Shown: positions 9,508-21,149, counted from the first letter of the stretch. The stretch is 64,000 bases of DNA from Myxococcales bacterium (GCA_023248635.1 JAHFED010000025.1:1-64000); one strand, 5' to 3'. The notes: a model not told the origin generated them from the sequence alone. Made by a program: numbers and translations.

Positions 9508-9915
9508 CTACTCAGCGACGGCGAGCTTGACGTGGATGTGAGAAAGCTGTTTGCGGATGGGCGTCGCCCGACCGTGAGCGCGTGGCAAGTAGCGCCGCAG
9601 CATGCCGGCCTTGTCGATCTGCACGTCGGCCACGACCAGCTGGTCGAGGTCCATCTTGCGGTGATCGGCGTTGGCGACGGCGGAATCGATGGCCTTCTTG
9701 ACCAAGGGTGCGCCCGCGCGCTGCTGGAACGCGAGAGTGGTGAGGGCGGCGTCGACCTTCATCCCACGCACCATGTCGGCGAGGACACGGACCTTGCGGG
9801 CGCTGATGCGCACGCCGGCGATGTGGGCGACGGCGGGACCGTCTTTGCGCGCGGCCTTGCGGGCTTCAGCCTTGGCTTTTTCACGCTTCGGCTTTTTTTC
9901 TACGGTGTCATTCAT
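9508..9915 (-). CDS. rplV: Large-subunit ribosomal protein L22 with basic N-terminal extension
   Basis: 135 residues; L22 begins around residue 29 (VAHIAGVRISARKVRVLADM) and ends HIHVKLAVAE. The first 27 residues (Lys/Glu/Ala-rich) are additional to the usual ~110-residue protein. L22 lines the exit tunnel; its beta-hairpin region RRYLPRAHGRATPIRK is intact. Confidence 0.95.
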   Translation of the reverse strand: MNDTVEKKPKREKAKAEARKAARKDGPAVAHIAGVRISARKVRVLADMVRGMKVDAALTTLAFQQRAGAPLVKKAIDSAVANADHRKMDLDQLVVADVQIDKAGMLRRYLPRAHGRATPIRKQLSHIHVKLAVAE

Positions 9916-10071
9916 GAAAGTGTCCTGGATCCAGTTCTAATGGCTTCACGCGAGCGCAGCGAGACGAACCAGCGCCCGCAGGGGAAATACAGTGGCCGCC
10001 TGCAAGGCAAAACACATTCAGTGTCCGGATGATGCAGCCGACGCAGTCGGCAAAATCATCTGGTCACTGAA

Positions 10072-10350
10072 TCACTTCTTCCCTGGCGCGGGGGCCTTCT
10101 TGTCGGCGGGGTGGCCGATGAAGGTCCGGGTGGGGGCGAATTCGCCGAGCTTGTGGCCGACCATGTTCTCCGTGACGTACACGGGGATGAACTTGCGACC
10201 GTTGTGGACGGCGAAAGTGTGGCCGATGAAATCAGGGGTGATCGTGGAGCGACGTGACCAGGTCTTGATGACCTTCTTGTCGGCATTTCCCATCACCTTT
10301 TTCCAGAGGTGATGGTCGATGAACGGACCCTTTTTTACGCTACGTGGCAT
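10072..10350 (-). CDS. rpsS: Small-subunit ribosomal protein S19
   Basis: 92 residues; [19 protein letters not shown] and [15 protein letters not shown] are diagnostic of S19, which sits in the 30S head with S13. It follows rplB after 48 bases, standard S10-operon order. Confidence 0.97.
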   Translation of the reverse strand: MPRSVKKGPFIDHHLWKKVMGNADKKVIKTWSRRSTITPDFIGHTFAVHNGRKFIPVYVTENMVGHKLGEFAPTRTFIGHPADKKAPAPGKK

Positions 10351-10398
10351 GTTCTACTCGATGCTGAAGTTCTGAAGTGGAGAGGGGCGCCAGGTCTG

Positions 10399-11226
<828 letters not shown>

Positions 11227-11246
11227 CACGTCCTCCAGGCCATACC

Positions 11247-11273
11247 CCCGAAAACGACGACGTCGTCTTCGGG
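11247..11273 (-). promoter_or_regulatory. Leader hairpin before rplB
   Basis: CCCGAA-A-ACGAC pairs with GTCGT-C-TTCGGG, an 11-12 base-pair stem ending about 20 bases before the rplB start. In the mRNA it would sit just upstream of the ribosome site, suitable for translational control, or it may insulate rplB from upstream transcription. The rest of 11227-11428 must hold any promoter for the ribosomal run, but I see no convincing -35/-10 pair. Confidence 0.5.
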
Positions 11274-11428
11274 TTCTCGGCCCGATGGGGTGCTCATCTC
11301 TCGACGGGCACCCGGTTTCTGTCCCTGCTGTGTGCAGGATCGCGATCACCCGTGAGGGCGATCGGTCGGCGGTCTCTCCCACATGGTTTGGGAGTTGTCT
11401 ACAGCGTTCCCGCGGCGCGCCGGCCCAA

Positions 11429-14400
11429 TCAGGGGCCGACGAAGATGTTCAGCAGCACCGAGATGGACGAGGTGGAAGCGGCGGGGTTGTTGTTCGCCAC
11501 CGCAAGATCGGGGCGACCGTCGCCGTTGATCTCGCCGATCGCCAAGCCGAGCGGATTGACCGCCGTGGGCACGTCGATCTTGCTTTCGAAACTCGGCGTC
11601 GAAGCTCCCTGGTCCGTCTTGTTGCGCAGGAGCGAAACACTGTTGGCGGAGAAGTTCGCCACGGCCAGGTCGGGCTTGCCATCTTGATTGAGGTCGCCGA
11701 TGGCCAGCGACCTCGGGCGATCGCCGGTGTCAAACTGCAAGGCCGCCCCAAAGCTCGGAAAGCTCGGTGTCGCTGCTCCAGTCTCGGTCGTGTTGAAGAG
11801 CACACAGACCGTATCGGTCTCGCTGTTTGCAACAGCAAGATCGGGTGCGCCGTCTCCGTTGAGGTCGGCAATGGCGATGAAAAAGGGAAACGATCCTGCG
11901 ATGCCCGTGGTGAAATTCGCGGCCGTCGCGAAGGTTGGAGTGGCGTCACCGATCGGGGTCGTGTTCAACAAGACCGAGACGTTGTTCGAGCTGAGGTTCG
12001 CCGCGGCAAGGTCGAGCTTCCCGTCTCGGTTGAGATCGCCGACAGCAACGGAAAAGGGGCCCGCGCCCGCCGGGAAATCGACCCTCCCCACGAAGGCCGG
12101 CGTCGCTGCACCTGGGGCCGTCGTGTTGAGATGGACGGAGACACCTGAGTTGCTCGCCGTCGCAAGGTCGGGCTTGCCGTCACCGTTGAAGTCGCCCGCG
12201 GCCACCGCCTTGGGGCTGCTGCCGGCGGCGAAGTCCGTCTTCTCGGTGAAGGTCGCTGCGGCAGCTCCCGCCGGCGTCGTGTTGAGGAAAACCGAGACGG
12301 AGTTGATCCCCGGCTGGTTGTTCACGGCGATCAGGTCCGGTCTGCCATCCCCGTTCACATCTGCGCGGGCGACGTCAAGGGTCGCACCGGCGGTGTCGAA
12401 GGGGGCTCTGGTGGCGAAGGTCGGCGGCGTCGCGCCCGGCGTCGTGGTGTCGAGGAGGACCGACACCGTCTGGGCACTCTGGTTCGCCGACGCCACGTCG
12501 TTCTTGCCATCGCCATTGAGGTCGCCGATGACGACGGCGCGTGGTTGCGCACCCATGTCGAAGTCGACCTTCGCGTCGAAGCTTGGCGCTGCGCCGCTGC
12601 GGACCGTCTGGTTGAGCAGCACCGACGAGGATGTCGAAAGGTCGGACTTGCCGTCGCCGTTGAGGTCGGCGCTCAGCACCGACGTCGTCCCACCCGCTGG
12701 ATAGTCAACCCGCGCCTGCAAGGTCGGTGTTGCCGCCCCCGGGGCCGTGGCGTTGAAGAGCACCGACACGCTGCCCTCGCCGCAGGAGACGGCCAGGTCG
12801 GCCTTGCCATCGCCGGTGAGGTCGTCGACGGCGACGGAGCGGGGGTCCGCGGCGGTCGTGACGTCGACCTTGGTCGCAAAAGCTGGGGCCGTGGCCCCGG
12901 GCACCGTCGTGTTGAAGAGGATCGAGATGCTGTTGGCGATCGGGTTGGCCACTGTGAGGTCCGCCTGGCCGTCGCCGTTGAGGTCGGCGAGGACGACGGA
13001 GCGGGGCCCTGTGCCGGTCGTGAAGTCCACGCTGTTGGCGAAAGTCGGGGTCGCTCCCGGCGCTGTCGCGTTGAACAGCACCGAGACCTTGTTCGCGTCG
13101 CCCGCCGTGATCGCAAGATCGGGCCGGCCGTCGCCGTTGAGGTCACCGACGGCCAGGCCGATGGGGCCGGCCGCAGTGTCGAAGTCGACGTGGGCCGCGA
13201 AGCTCGTGGTCGGGACGCCCAGCGAGAAGGAGGTCGTGTTGGCGAAGACGGAGACGCTGTTGGCCGTGAAATTCGTCACGATGACGTCCCGTTTGCCGTC
13301 GCCATTGAGGTCGCTGAGGGCGACGGCTTGTGGGGACGCGAGCGTTGGCAGATCGATCTTCACAAAGGCGGGTGCCGCAGCCCCTGGCCCCGTCTTGTTG
13401 AAGAGCAGGGAGACGGTCGCTGCACCTTGGTTCACCACCGCCAGATCGGCCCTGCCGTCGCCGTCGAGGTCGCCGATGGCCAAGGAGCGGGGCGTGGTGC
13501 CCGTGGCGAAGTCCACCCGGGCCGCGTAGGACAAGGCTCCGCCCGCAGGAGTGGTGTTGAAGCTGACGCCGACGGTGCCGTCGCCGGGACTCGCCACCGC
13601 CAGATCGGGCCGGCCGTCGCCGTTGAAGTCGCCGCTGGCCACGGCGATCCCTCCAGCCCGCGCCCCGAACTCGAAGGGCGGCAGGAGGAAGTCCTGGTTG
13701 CAGGTGGTTGGGTCGAAGAAGGAGCAGTCCGGCAGACAGCCCAGGGTCCCGACGAAGGCGAAGTCGGCGCAGGAGACCCCGCGGAGGTCGGTGCCGTCGC
13801 AGTTTTCGATGCCGTCGGCGGTGCCGTCGCCGCAAATGGAAGGGCAGGGAGGGTCGTCAGGTGAGATGCCGCACAAGAGACAGCCGCCGGCTTGGTCAAC
13901 GGTGGCAGCCACCGTGTCGGTCACGCAGACGGAGCCGGGGAAGTCTGCGCAATCGATGACCACGGGCTGACCGTCGGTCTGCACCCCGTCGACGAAGCCG
14001 ACGCAGTTTTCCGTGAAGATGCCGCCGCTGCAGGTGCCGACGTCGACCGGCGTGCAAGTGCCCAGGTTTTCTTCGCAGCTTCCCGCCGTCGGACCGGTGA
14101 GGCCGCACCCCGGTTCCGTTCCCGCACAAAGACCGGTGCTGGTCCCGTCGAAGCAGCTCTCGCCGGGCGCCACCGGTTCGCACGGAGCGAAATCCACCGG
14201 CAGGGCGCAGATGTCGCCGAAGGCCGTGCATTCATGCTTCTCGGGATTGACGCCAAAAACCAGGGCATCAGGACAGGTCGGATTCACGCCATCAAAGTAA
14301 TCGTTGAGGTGACCAGAAGACGGCGGCAGCATCCGTTTGTCACTCGCGGCAAAGCTCGCTTCCTCAGTGATGGCCAAATCGAGGGTACACATGCTCAAGA

Positions 14401-17062
14401 CGACGGGGTCGACGACGCCGGCGTCGACGCAGACGGCCTCGGCGGCTGCTCGTTCTTCGATGCTGAAATCGTCGAGACTGGCGATGGTGGAGGGAAAGGC
14501 TTCATCGATGTCGACGGCAAGGTCGATATCGAACAAGAGTGAATCTTCCAGCGCGATGCGCCAGGAATCGCCAAAGGACGAATAGAGCCCCGTCTGGGAT
14601 CGTGGCCAACCAATGAAGGCCCCGTCGCGCAGGCGGAAATCGTCGCGCGCCGTGCCGCTGAAAAAACCACAGAGCCCGGCCACCTGCTCGCTGCGCTCAG
14701 GTGGCACCGAGAGCAGGAGCGTGAGGTAGCCGCCGCCGCTCTCCACCAGCAGCTCGTCGCCCGTGGACCAACGCAGGGTGCGCGTGTTTCCGCTCCCTTC
14801 CAAAGAGGCGCCCCCGGGCAAGACGCCGCCGTCGACAAAGGCGAGGCCGTTGACTTGCACTGTGAGGCCGTTGGTGACGGTGAAAGTGACTCGATCGCCG
14901 TCGGCTCGGGCTGCGACAGCGACGTTGACGGCGGCGATGGGTCGGTCCGGCCAGGGCTGCTGCAACGCCTGGACAATCATCGCGTGGTCTGGGCTTTCGG
15001 CGAGGGTGAAAACACCGCTTTGCTGAAAGTCGTAGGCCAGTCCATCGAAGGTGAGCACGTGGGTGTCGCCCACCGACAGGCAATCGCCGCCGCCGACGAC
15101 GAACGCTTGCCGGCTGGCGGGTGCTGGGACGGCGGTGCTCGACTCGGCAAAGCCCTCCTCGCCGGTTAGTGCGACGTCGAAGGTGCAGGCCGCGAGCAGG
15201 CCTTCGTCTTCGACGCCGGCCGCCACGCAGATCGCCTCGGCGGCGAGGCGATCCTCGAGCGACAGGTCGTCCAAGGTGCCCACCTGCGCGGGGAAACCAG
15301 ACGCCAAGCTCGGATCGACCTCGTCGACAAACAGGTTGTTGAGAATCGATTCACCGGGTCGGACGCGCCACGATTCTCCGAAAAATCCGTAGAGTTTTTG
15401 ACGGGAGTCTGGCTGAATCGAAAAGGCGCTGTCGCGGACTTCGAAGTCATCCCCTGAAATCGTGTTATATTTGCCACCTAGACCCGAAACAAGACCTGAA
15501 AATGAGTCGTCGATGGTGATGATCATATCTAGAAAGAACGCCAAGAGAAAAGTGCGTGAGGTGACCAGGATGGCGGTGCCACTCGCGAGGACGATCTCTA
15601 CCTCATCACCCGCGCGCCGCACGGTGCCAACGTCGTTCTGCAGCAGGATCCCATCGGGTGTCGCATCGATTTCGTCATTGATCGTAATCCCGAGGACGCC
15701 CCCGGCAATCGCGTGCAACACAACGACATCATCTCCAACTTTGACGCCAATCACTTTGTTGACTGACGCTTGTATTCCGAGAGGATTAGCGAAAGGAATC
15801 TGGCGAACCTGGACGACGAAACTCTGTTCTTCATTCTGCAAGAAAACATAGTCTCCTATGCCCTGAAAATCGTAGGATGTGCCGTCACACGTTCCGATGT
15901 GCGTATCCCCGAAGCTGGTGCAAGTGCCATTGCGATACTCCGCCGCCGTCTTCCACGGTTGGTGATCCAAGGTGTCGAGACTGCAGTCGTCGTCGACGCC
16001 ATTGAACGGCACCTCATCTCGATCTGGAAAGACACCTGCATTGCCGTCATCGCAGTCGGCCGGTGGGGAGATGCCGTCGTGGTCGGCGTCGACCGCTGCT
16101 TCTCCTTCGCCCTCCCCTTCGCCGCCCGCCGCACCTTCGCCCTCCCCTTCGCCGCCGGCCGCACCTTCGCCCTCGCCTTCGCCCTCACCTTCGCCCTCAC
16201 CTTCGCCCTCACCTTCGCCCTCACCTTCGCCCTCACCTTCGCCCTCACCTTCGCCCTCACCTTCGCCTTCACCTTCGCCCTCACCTTCGCCCTCACCTTC
16301 ACCGACGCCCGTCTCACCCTCGCCCTCGCCCTCGCCCTCCCCTTCGCCCCGTTCGTCGCCGTCGGCGATCCCGTCGTCGTCGGAGTCTTGGTCGAGCGGA
16401 TTGGTCTCGCCGAGGTCGACAACGCCGTCTTGGTTGGCGTCTTCGTCGCCGTCGACGAGTCCGTCGTCGTCGGAGTCGGGGTCGACGGGATTCGTTTCGC
16501 CGACCCCGACGACACCGTCGCGGTTGCCGTCCTCGGTGCCGTCGTCGACGCCGTCGCCGTCGGAGTCCTGGCTCAGCGGGTTCGTCTCGCCGGCGTCGAC
16601 GGTGCCGTCGTGGTCGCCGTCTTCGATGCCGTCGTCGATCCCATCGAAATCGGAATCGCTCCGCCGCGGATCGGTCTCGCCCACGTCGACGATGCCGTCG
16701 TGGTTGTGGTCTTCGATCCCGTCGTCGATGCCGTCGCCGTCGGAGTCGGCCACCCGGGGATCGGTCTCGTCGACGTCGAGAACCCCGTCGCGGTCGCCGT
16801 CTTCGATGCCGTCGTCGATGCCGTCGTCGTCGGAGTCGGCGTCCAGCGGATCGGTCTCGTCGAGGTCGACCACTCCATCGCCGTCGCTGTCCTCGACGAA
16901 GTCTGGGATACCATCTTGGTCAGCGTCACCGCGCCCGGTTCCTTCGCCTTCGCCTTCGCCGCCGACGTCGCCCTCGCCTTCACCTTCGGGCGGAGCTGGG
17001 GCTCGGCGGCATCCGCCGATGGCGGTGATCACGAGCAAGACGAGGACGATCCGCCTGATCAT
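11429..17062 (-). CDS. Giant secreted lipoprotein: TSP3-like, VWD-like and FG-GAP repeats
   Basis: 1,877 residues when started at ATG 17062, which gives a lipoprotein signal (hydrophobic core, lipobox AIGGC). In order: calcium-binding-type DxDxDGxxD repeats (about 16370-16950); a Gly/Glu linker from 12-base repeats (about 16130-16360); a MopE-like motif ([16 protein letters not shown]); two VWD-like domains each opening with GDTH (about 15380-15920 and 14520-15090); a Cys-rich region including [15 protein letters not shown]; then fourteen FG-GAP/VCBS motifs of the form [14 protein letters not shown] to the C-terminus. FG-GAP repeats usually fold as calcium-binding propellers, so this is probably a long surface or matrix protein involved in adhesion; that is inference. 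It is followed by rplB on the same strand after 202 bases. Confidence 0.85.
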   Translation of the reverse strand: MIRRIVLVLLVITAIGGCRRAPAPPEGEGEGDVGGEGEGEGTGRGDADQDGIPDFVEDSDGDGVVDLDETDPLDADSDDDGIDDGIEDGDRDGVLDVDETDPRVADSDGDGIDDGIEDHNHDGIVDVGETDPRRSDSDFDGIDDGIEDGDHDGTVDAGETNPLSQDSDGDGVDDGTEDGNRDGVVGVGETNPVDPDSDDDGLVDGDEDANQDGVVDLGETNPLDQDSDDDGIADGDERGEGEGEGEGEGETGVGEGEGEGEGEGEGEGEGEGEGEGEGEGEGEGEGEGEGEGEGEGEGEGAAGGEGEGEGAAGGEGEGEGEAAVDADHDGISPPADCDDGNAGVFPDRDEVPFNGVDDDCSLDTLDHQPWKTAAEYRNGTCTSFGDTHIGTCDGTSYDFQGIGDYVFLQNEEQSFVVQVRQIPFANPLGIQASVNKVIGVKVGDDVVVLHAIAGGVLGITINDEIDATPDGILLQNDVGTVRRAGDEVEIVLASGTAILVTSRTFLLAFFLDMIITIDDSFSGLVSGLGGKYNTISGDDFEVRDSAFSIQPDSRQKLYGFFGESWRVRPGESILNNLFVDEVDPSLASGFPAQVGTLDDLSLEDRLAAEAICVAAGVEDEGLLAACTFDVALTGEEGFAESSTAVPAPASRQAFVVGGGDCLSVGDTHVLTFDGLAYDFQQSGVFTLAESPDHAMIVQALQQPWPDRPIAAVNVAVAARADGDRVTFTVTNGLTVQVNGLAFVDGGVLPGGASLEGSGNTRTLRWSTGDELLVESGGGYLTLLLSVPPERSEQVAGLCGFFSGTARDDFRLRDGAFIGWPRSQTGLYSSFGDSWRIALEDSLLFDIDLAVDIDEAFPSTIASLDDFSIEERAAAEAVCVDAGVVDPVVLSMCTLDLAITEEASFAASDKRMLPPSSGHLNDYFDGVNPTCPDALVFGVNPEKHECTAFGDICALPVDFAPCEPVAPGESCFDGTSTGLCAGTEPGCGLTGPTAGSCEENLGTCTPVDVGTCSGGIFTENCVGFVDGVQTDGQPVVIDCADFPGSVCVTDTVAATVDQAGGCLLCGISPDDPPCPSICGDGTADGIENCDGTDLRGVSCADFAFVGTLGCLPDCSFFDPTTCNQDFLLPPFEFGARAGGIAVASGDFNGDGRPDLAVASPGDGTVGVSFNTTPAGGALSYAARVDFATGTTPRSLAIGDLDGDGRADLAVVNQGAATVSLLFNKTGPGAAAPAFVKIDLPTLASPQAVALSDLNGDGKRDVIVTNFTANSVSVFANTTSFSLGVPTTSFAAHVDFDTAAGPIGLAVGDLNGDGRPDLAITAGDANKVSVLFNATAPGATPTFANSVDFTTGTGPRSVVLADLNGDGQADLTVANPIANSISILFNTTVPGATAPAFATKVDVTTAADPRSVAVDDLTGDGKADLAVSCGEGSVSVLFNATAPGAATPTLQARVDYPAGGTTSVLSADLNGDGKSDLSTSSSVLLNQTVRSGAAPSFDAKVDFDMGAQPRAVVIGDLNGDGKNDVASANQSAQTVSVLLDTTTPGATPPTFATRAPFDTAGATLDVARADVNGDGRPDLIAVNNQPGINSVSVFLNTTPAGAAAATFTEKTDFAAGSSPKAVAAGDFNGDGKPDLATASNSGVSVHLNTTAPGAATPAFVGRVDFPAGAGPFSVAVGDLNRDGKLDLAAANLSSNNVSVLLNTTPIGDATPTFATAANFTTGIAGSFPFFIAIADLNGDGAPDLAVANSETDTVCVLFNTTETGAATPSFPSFGAALQFDTGDRPRSLAIGDLNQDGKPDLAVANFSANSVSLLRNKTDQGASTPSFESKIDVPTAVNPLGLAIGEINGDGRPDLAVANNNPAASTSSISVLLNIFVGP
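16130..16360. repeat. 12-base tandem repeat coding Glu-Gly linker
   Basis: Units of the type CTTCGCCCTCAC are repeated about a dozen or more times with few changes, encoding an alternating Gly-Glu tract on the minus strand. Near-identical in-frame 12-mers are prone to copy-number change without shifting the frame. Edges are approximate. Confidence 0.85.
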
Positions 17063-17130
17063 TCGCCAGGTTCCCCGCCTGGCGCCGGCATCGGCAACTG
17101 CAGCGGCGGCGTTGTGTCGAGATGTCGCTG

Positions 17131-17652
17131 TCAGGGCGGTGCTGGCACCATCGGGCCCACCTCGGCCTCGGGAGGCACGACCAACGTCGGCGGCTCGTGC
17201 TCCTCGTGGGCGAGCTTCTTCCTCTTTTGCACCTCGCTCTGGATCAGGTGGGCGAAGGTCCGACGCTCCTCGCTCGATCGCAGCGGCAGGCTCAGGCCCG
17301 TACCGCCGGTGATGACGTCGACGCTGCCTTCGTCTTCGTTGACGACGATGGTTTGCACGTCGCGCAGATCCACGCTGCTCCATCCGCCGCCGGCTTTTTT
17401 CAGGATCCGGTGATCACTCAGGATCACCAACAATCCGCCGTCTTGGGCCATCGATCCATCCCAGGCGGCGACCACGAGCTCGTCGGCCTCGAGCTTGCCC
17501 GCCGCCTGGGCCCGCGCGCCCTCGGGGATGTCGCGGTGGATGCCCGAGCTCACGAGCAAAAAGCAGCCCTGCAGGACGACGACGACGACGACGACGACCA
17601 GCGGCGCTCCGGCCTTGGGCCCGTCCTGCGACTCGTGCGCCGAAGCCTTCAT
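17131..17652 (-). CDS. Small membrane-anchored or lipoprotein of unknown function
   Basis: 173 residues. An N-terminal hydrophobic stretch containing eight or more consecutive valines is followed by LQGC, which could be a lipobox. The rest has a small beta-rich look (LVVILSDHRILKK, TIVVNEDEGSVDVITGG), reminiscent of a PH-like domain, and a Pro-rich tail; I do not recognise a family. The ATG at 17652 overlaps the upstream stop by 4 bases (ATGA), so it is translationally coupled. The Val run is encoded by a GAC/GTC trinucleotide repeat. Confidence 0.75.
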   Translation of the reverse strand: MKASAHESQDGPKAGAPLVVVVVVVVLQGCFLLVSSGIHRDIPEGARAQAAGKLEADELVVAAWDGSMAQDGGLLVILSDHRILKKAGGGWSSVDLRDVQTIVVNEDEGSVDVITGGTGLSLPLRSSEERRTFAHLIQSEVQKRKKLAHEEHEPPTLVVPPEAEVGPMVPAPP

Positions 17653-18674
17653 GGCTCCTCCGCGCAGGCGCTTTGGTGCAGCACAGGGATCTGGCCCTTG
17701 GCTGCTTCGGCGACAGAGAAGATCGATCGGCCGTCGGCGGCGTAGGTGAGGGCTTCTCCCTGTTCCTCCTGCGGGGGCGCGGGCAAGACCTGGCGGGGGC
17801 TCAGGCTCGCTGGATCGAAGAAAGCGACGGCGTCGACGGCGGCGTATTCGACGATGCCGCCGGTGAAGCGGACCAGCAGGCGGGTGCCGGACCAATGCAG
17901 GGCGGCCCCGGTGATGCGCCGCTCCCGCTTTTTGCCTTCGGCGGGGACCGCGATGGTGCCGCTCAGCTCGAGGACCCGGGCTTCGTCGTCGAAGCCGTTG
18001 ACGCTGGAGGTCCAGGGCGCGCGGTAGGCAAAGACCCGGGCCGACGGCGACGTCGTCTTTTCGAGCAGCAGCAGGGCGGTGGCATCGGGAAAGACCGCCA
18101 GCGCTTCGACGTCGACGCTCTCCCCCTGGGGGAAGGACAGGGGCATTGCCCACACCGCGTCGAGCGTGACCACACCAGGGGGGCCGGTTGGCGCAGTCGC
18201 CAGGGAGGGCTCGGGAAAGGCGTAGACGACGACGCTGGAGCGGGTGCCGTCGTTGTCGCCAGTGTCGGCCAAAAAGACGCAGGGCTGGCTGAGATCGGGA
18301 CAGGGGCCGAGGGCGAGGTCTTCGAAGTCGACGTTGGGCACGGGCAGCACGATCTCGATGCGCGTTTCTCCCGACGTCGCCGACACGCCAAAGACCGCGG
18401 GGGCGTTGCCGGCGTCGGCCACCATCCACAGCAGCTCGTCGTTGAGCAGCGAGGCAGCAAGGCCCGAGACCTCGCGCAGCGCGGGATCGGCCACCCCGCC
18501 GACGTCGGCGACGCTGGCGTTGTCGCCGGCACACAGCGATCGCGCTGGCATGGTGAAGAGAGACGTCGTCGGCGGCAGGGGCTGGGGCGGGGGACGGCGG
18601 CTCTGGCAGGTGCTGCCGGCCACCAGGGCGGCGACGACGACGAGCAGCGCCGTGATCGGATGGCGCTTCTTCAT
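17649..18674 (-). CDS. Lipoprotein, probable beta-propeller
   Basis: 341 residues. Signal peptide with lipobox AGSTC near residue 23. The mature part has repeated segments such as VSGLAASLLNDELLWMVAD, DFEDLALGPCPD, VFLADTGDN and VDVEALAVFPDATALLLLEK, resembling a propeller or SdiA-regulated/esterase-like fold; the substrate is unknown. Overlaps both neighbours by 4 bases (ATGA), the third gene of a coupled four-gene block downstream of a Ser/Thr kinase. Confidence 0.8.
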   Translation of the reverse strand: MKKRHPITALLVVVAALVAGSTCQSRRPPPQPLPPTTSLFTMPARSLCAGDNASVADVGGVADPALREVSGLAASLLNDELLWMVADAGNAPAVFGVSATSGETRIEIVLPVPNVDFEDLALGPCPDLSQPCVFLADTGDNDGTRSSVVVYAFPEPSLATAPTGPPGVVTLDAVWAMPLSFPQGESVDVEALAVFPDATALLLLEKTTSPSARVFAYRAPWTSSVNGFDDEARVLELSGTIAVPAEGKKRERRITGAALHWSGTRLLVRFTGGIVEYAAVDAVAFFDPASLSPRQVLPAPPQEEQGEALTYAADGRSIFSVAEAAKGQIPVLHQSACAEEP

Positions 18675-18997
18675 GATCCCGATGAGAGGCCTGGCAAGAC
18701 GGCGATCAAGGCCGCCGCCGCCCGCGCATCGCGGATCGACGACGAGCGCTCGAGCAACACCCCGCGTGCATAGACCAGCACCGCCGGGATGACGTCGACG
18801 CCGGCTTCGTCGAGGAATTGCTTGATCTCTTTGCAGCGATCGGCGCCAGCGACACCCAGCAGCTCCACCCGTCCGTCGACGGCGGCCGTGATGCGTTTGT
18901 CGAGATCGCCAGCCCCCCCAGGACCGCCGACGACGACGACGACAGGGGCGTCGGCCCGGGTGCGGTTGCGCAGCTCGACGGCGGTGGCGAGCTTCAT
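18671..18997 (-). CDS. Small thioredoxin-fold-like protein without CxxC
   Basis: 108 residues from ATG 18997 (GGAG upstream). Alternating strands and helices with VIPAVLVYARGVLLER look like the cis-proline half of a thioredoxin fold, but the redox CxxC is absent and a single Cys lies elsewhere. It may be a binding or scaffold protein. Coupled by ATGA overlaps to both neighbours. Assignment to the fold is tentative. Confidence 0.65.
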   Translation of the reverse strand: MKLATAVELRNRTRADAPVVVVVGGPGGAGDLDKRITAAVDGRVELLGVAGADRCKEIKQFLDEAGVDVIPAVLVYARGVLLERSSSIRDARAAAALIAVLPGLSSGS

Positions 18998-20511
18998 GGA
19001 TTCTCCGCCCTCAGGTCGGACTCGTGGGCTCCGGCGACGATGGGGGCCGTGCTCTCGTGGGGGGCAAAAGCGCGGCGAACGAAATGACCCAGCCACTCAG
19101 GCAGCGCCTTGATGTCGTGAGCGAAGGCACCGCGGGGCTCGGGCAGATGGCGCCCGCGTCCCTCGCTCCAGGCTTGCAACAGGGGCGTGACGGGCTGAAG
19201 CGGGTGCGCAGGCTCAACCCACCAGGGACCGCGCTGCCAGGCAATGCCATCGACGTCTTCGCCGATGATCGTGACGACGACGCCGTTGCCATCGCGGGCC
19301 CCCACCATGGGCAAGGCACCCAGCGGTGCGAGCAGCGAAACGGCCAGGCGCGCGAAGGCCCGGGCTTGGCCCAGCGCCGAGAGCGAGCCCCCCACCAGGC
19401 CGGCGTCGGCGACGCTGTCGAGCCACACCAGCTGGGGGTTGGCTCGAGCGCCGACCGGTTCGGGCCCACCCGTGCTGGCCCCCGTGGCGGTGCGGGGCCA
19501 CACCTCGACGACCAGGCCGGTGGCCACCAAGAGGCGCGCGGCTTCGCGGGCCCACTCCTCGTCGGGCAAACAAAAACGGCAGGCCAGGGGATCGAGGCAA
19601 GCCTGGGCCACGGTGTCGGCTGCGGCATCGACGACGGCGTCGACGACGTCGAAGCGCCGGTCGGGGTCCATTTCTTTGGCCAAGAGGGCATCGAGGCGGC
19701 GGACGCGCAGGGTGTGCAGGAAGGCCACCAGCAAGGCGCGGTCGTCGGTTTTTCGCAGGTCGAGGGCGCGCGCCCCCGGACCGGCGTTTTCGAGCCAGGC
19801 GCGCAAGACCTCGGGCTTGACGACGGCCTCGCCCGCGTCTTTGCCCTCGGATGTCAGCCGTCGTGACGACGACGATCCATTGGACGACACCACCCGACAC
19901 AACACGCCTTCGGGCGTGGGCGCTCCGTTTGGTCCGGCCTGCTGGCCCCGGCTCGCTTCGACGCGGACAAGGACCGCCGAGCCTGCGATCTCGGCACCGG
20001 GCGACAGGCTGCGGGGCGCGAGCAGGTGCTCGTGACGACGAGGCTGCAGCAATCCTTCGCTGAGCCCGGGATGGGTCAAAAAAGCCGACCACGAGGGGTG
20101 GATGCGGGGGGCGTCGTCGGCGCGCAGCGCAAACTGGTCGTCGGCGCGCAGGAACACAGCGTCGTCGAGGTGAAGCACAGCTGCGGGCCCCGACGACACC
20201 GTCGACCACGGCGGTGGCAACAGCGCCGGGGGCACCAAACGCAGCAGGGCCTTGGCCACCAGCCGGCGCAGCAGGGGATTGGTCGTCGTCGCCAGCAGGG
20301 GCTTGGCCTTATCGGCGGCGCTGCAGAACGCGCGGACGTAGCCGAGCTTGTCCCAGCCGGGCACCGAGGCGCGCACATCGAGGACGACGTCGTCGATGCG
20401 GGCCAGCTCTTCGCGGGCTTCATCGAGGAGGGCGCGTCTGCGGGTGTCGGGCTCGGTCCCCAGCTCCGAGAGGAGCCGAGCAAAGACGGGGGGCGACGCA
20501 GGGGCAGGCAT
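18994..20511 (-). CDS. Hypothetical protein, 505 residues
   Basis: No signal peptide or membrane segment, so probably cytosolic. Residues 1-100 look helical (DEAREELARIDDVVLDVRAS); the remainder alternates strands and helices with a possible Cys pair (CRFCLPDEEW). I do not recognise a family. Its stop overlaps the next start (ATGA) and it follows the preceding gene by 26 bases, placing it in the kinase operon. Confidence 0.7.
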   Translation of the reverse strand: MPAPASPPVFARLLSELGTEPDTRRRALLDEAREELARIDDVVLDVRASVPGWDKLGYVRAFCSAADKAKPLLATTTNPLLRRLVAKALLRLVPPALLPPPWSTVSSGPAAVLHLDDAVFLRADDQFALRADDAPRIHPSWSAFLTHPGLSEGLLQPRRHEHLLAPRSLSPGAEIAGSAVLVRVEASRGQQAGPNGAPTPEGVLCRVVSSNGSSSSRRLTSEGKDAGEAVVKPEVLRAWLENAGPGARALDLRKTDDRALLVAFLHTLRVRRLDALLAKEMDPDRRFDVVDAVVDAAADTVAQACLDPLACRFCLPDEEWAREAARLLVATGLVVEVWPRTATGASTGGPEPVGARANPQLVWLDSVADAGLVGGSLSALGQARAFARLAVSLLAPLGALPMVGARDGNGVVVTIIGEDVDGIAWQRGPWWVEPAHPLQPVTPLLQAWSEGRGRHLPEPRGAFAHDIKALPEWLGHFVRRAFAPHESTAPIVAGAHESDLRAENP

Positions 20512-20537
20512 GCCGCCGCATCATCGGCCCCATTGGA

Positions 20538-21137
20538 TCACGGTGGCAAGGAGAAGGCGACGGCGCGCCGAGCGCTCTTGCCGCCCACGCGGTCGGCGAC
20601 CTCGACGTCGACGACGTAGGCGCCGGCTGGGGCGTCGGCACCGAGCGCAATGTCGACGCCGAAGGAGTGGACGCCGATGGGCCTGAAGGTCTGCACCTGT
20701 TGGCTCCCCAGGCTTTTTGTCCCGAGCACCTCGGGGGTTCCGTCGACGCCGACGGCGCTGAACAGGCCGCTGACGTCGACCGAGAGCTCGCTGCGTCCGT
20801 CGGGCAGCGGCCGGGCTCCGAGGTTCTCGACTTCGACGTACAGGCGCAGGCGCCGATCGGAAACGATGCCGTCGGCCACGGGGTGGTACAGCCCCAGACC
20901 GGTGTGCGGTGCGTCGACGACGACGACGCGGGTGACCTGCAGCGGGGCCTCATGGCGCGCCAAACGCAGTCCCTCGGCGAGGGCGGCGATCACCGTGCTC
21001 CAGTCCCTCTTGGCCAGGGCTGCCGACGCCCGAGCCAAAGCGGCGCCGACGTCGGCCCCTGCCGTGCCCGAGGGTCCCGCGACGACGACGCCGGCCAGCA
21101 GCAGGGCGATGACGACGACGACGAGTTTTCTGGCCAT
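20538..21137 (-). CDS. Secreted protein with beta-sandwich-like domain
   Basis: 199 residues from ATG 21137; an in-frame GTG three codons upstream (21146) is an alternative and would nearly abut the kinase stop. Signal peptide MARKLVVVVIALLLAGVVVAG, a short helical stretch with an ALARASAALAKRDW repeat feel, then a region rich in strands (LRLYVEVENLGARPLPDGRSELSVDV and AGAYVVDVEVADRVGGKSAR) that resembles an extracellular Ig-like or CARDB-type module. Function unknown; immediately downstream of the kinase, so a periplasmic partner is plausible. Confidence 0.7.
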   Translation of the reverse strand: MARKLVVVVIALLLAGVVVAGPSGTAGADVGAALARASAALAKRDWSTVIAALAEGLRLARHEAPLQVTRVVVVDAPHTGLGLYHPVADGIVSDRRLRLYVEVENLGARPLPDGRSELSVDVSGLFSAVGVDGTPEVLGTKSLGSQQVQTFRPIGVHSFGVDIALGADAPAGAYVVDVEVADRVGGKSARRAVAFSLPP

Positions 21138-21149
21138 GAGGCGCACCGC

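Noticed and set aside
17063-17383. Longer start for the giant lipoprotein
   Set aside because: The extension is Arg-rich and overlaps the upstream gene antisense-like; only the ATG at 17062 yields a lipoprotein signal.
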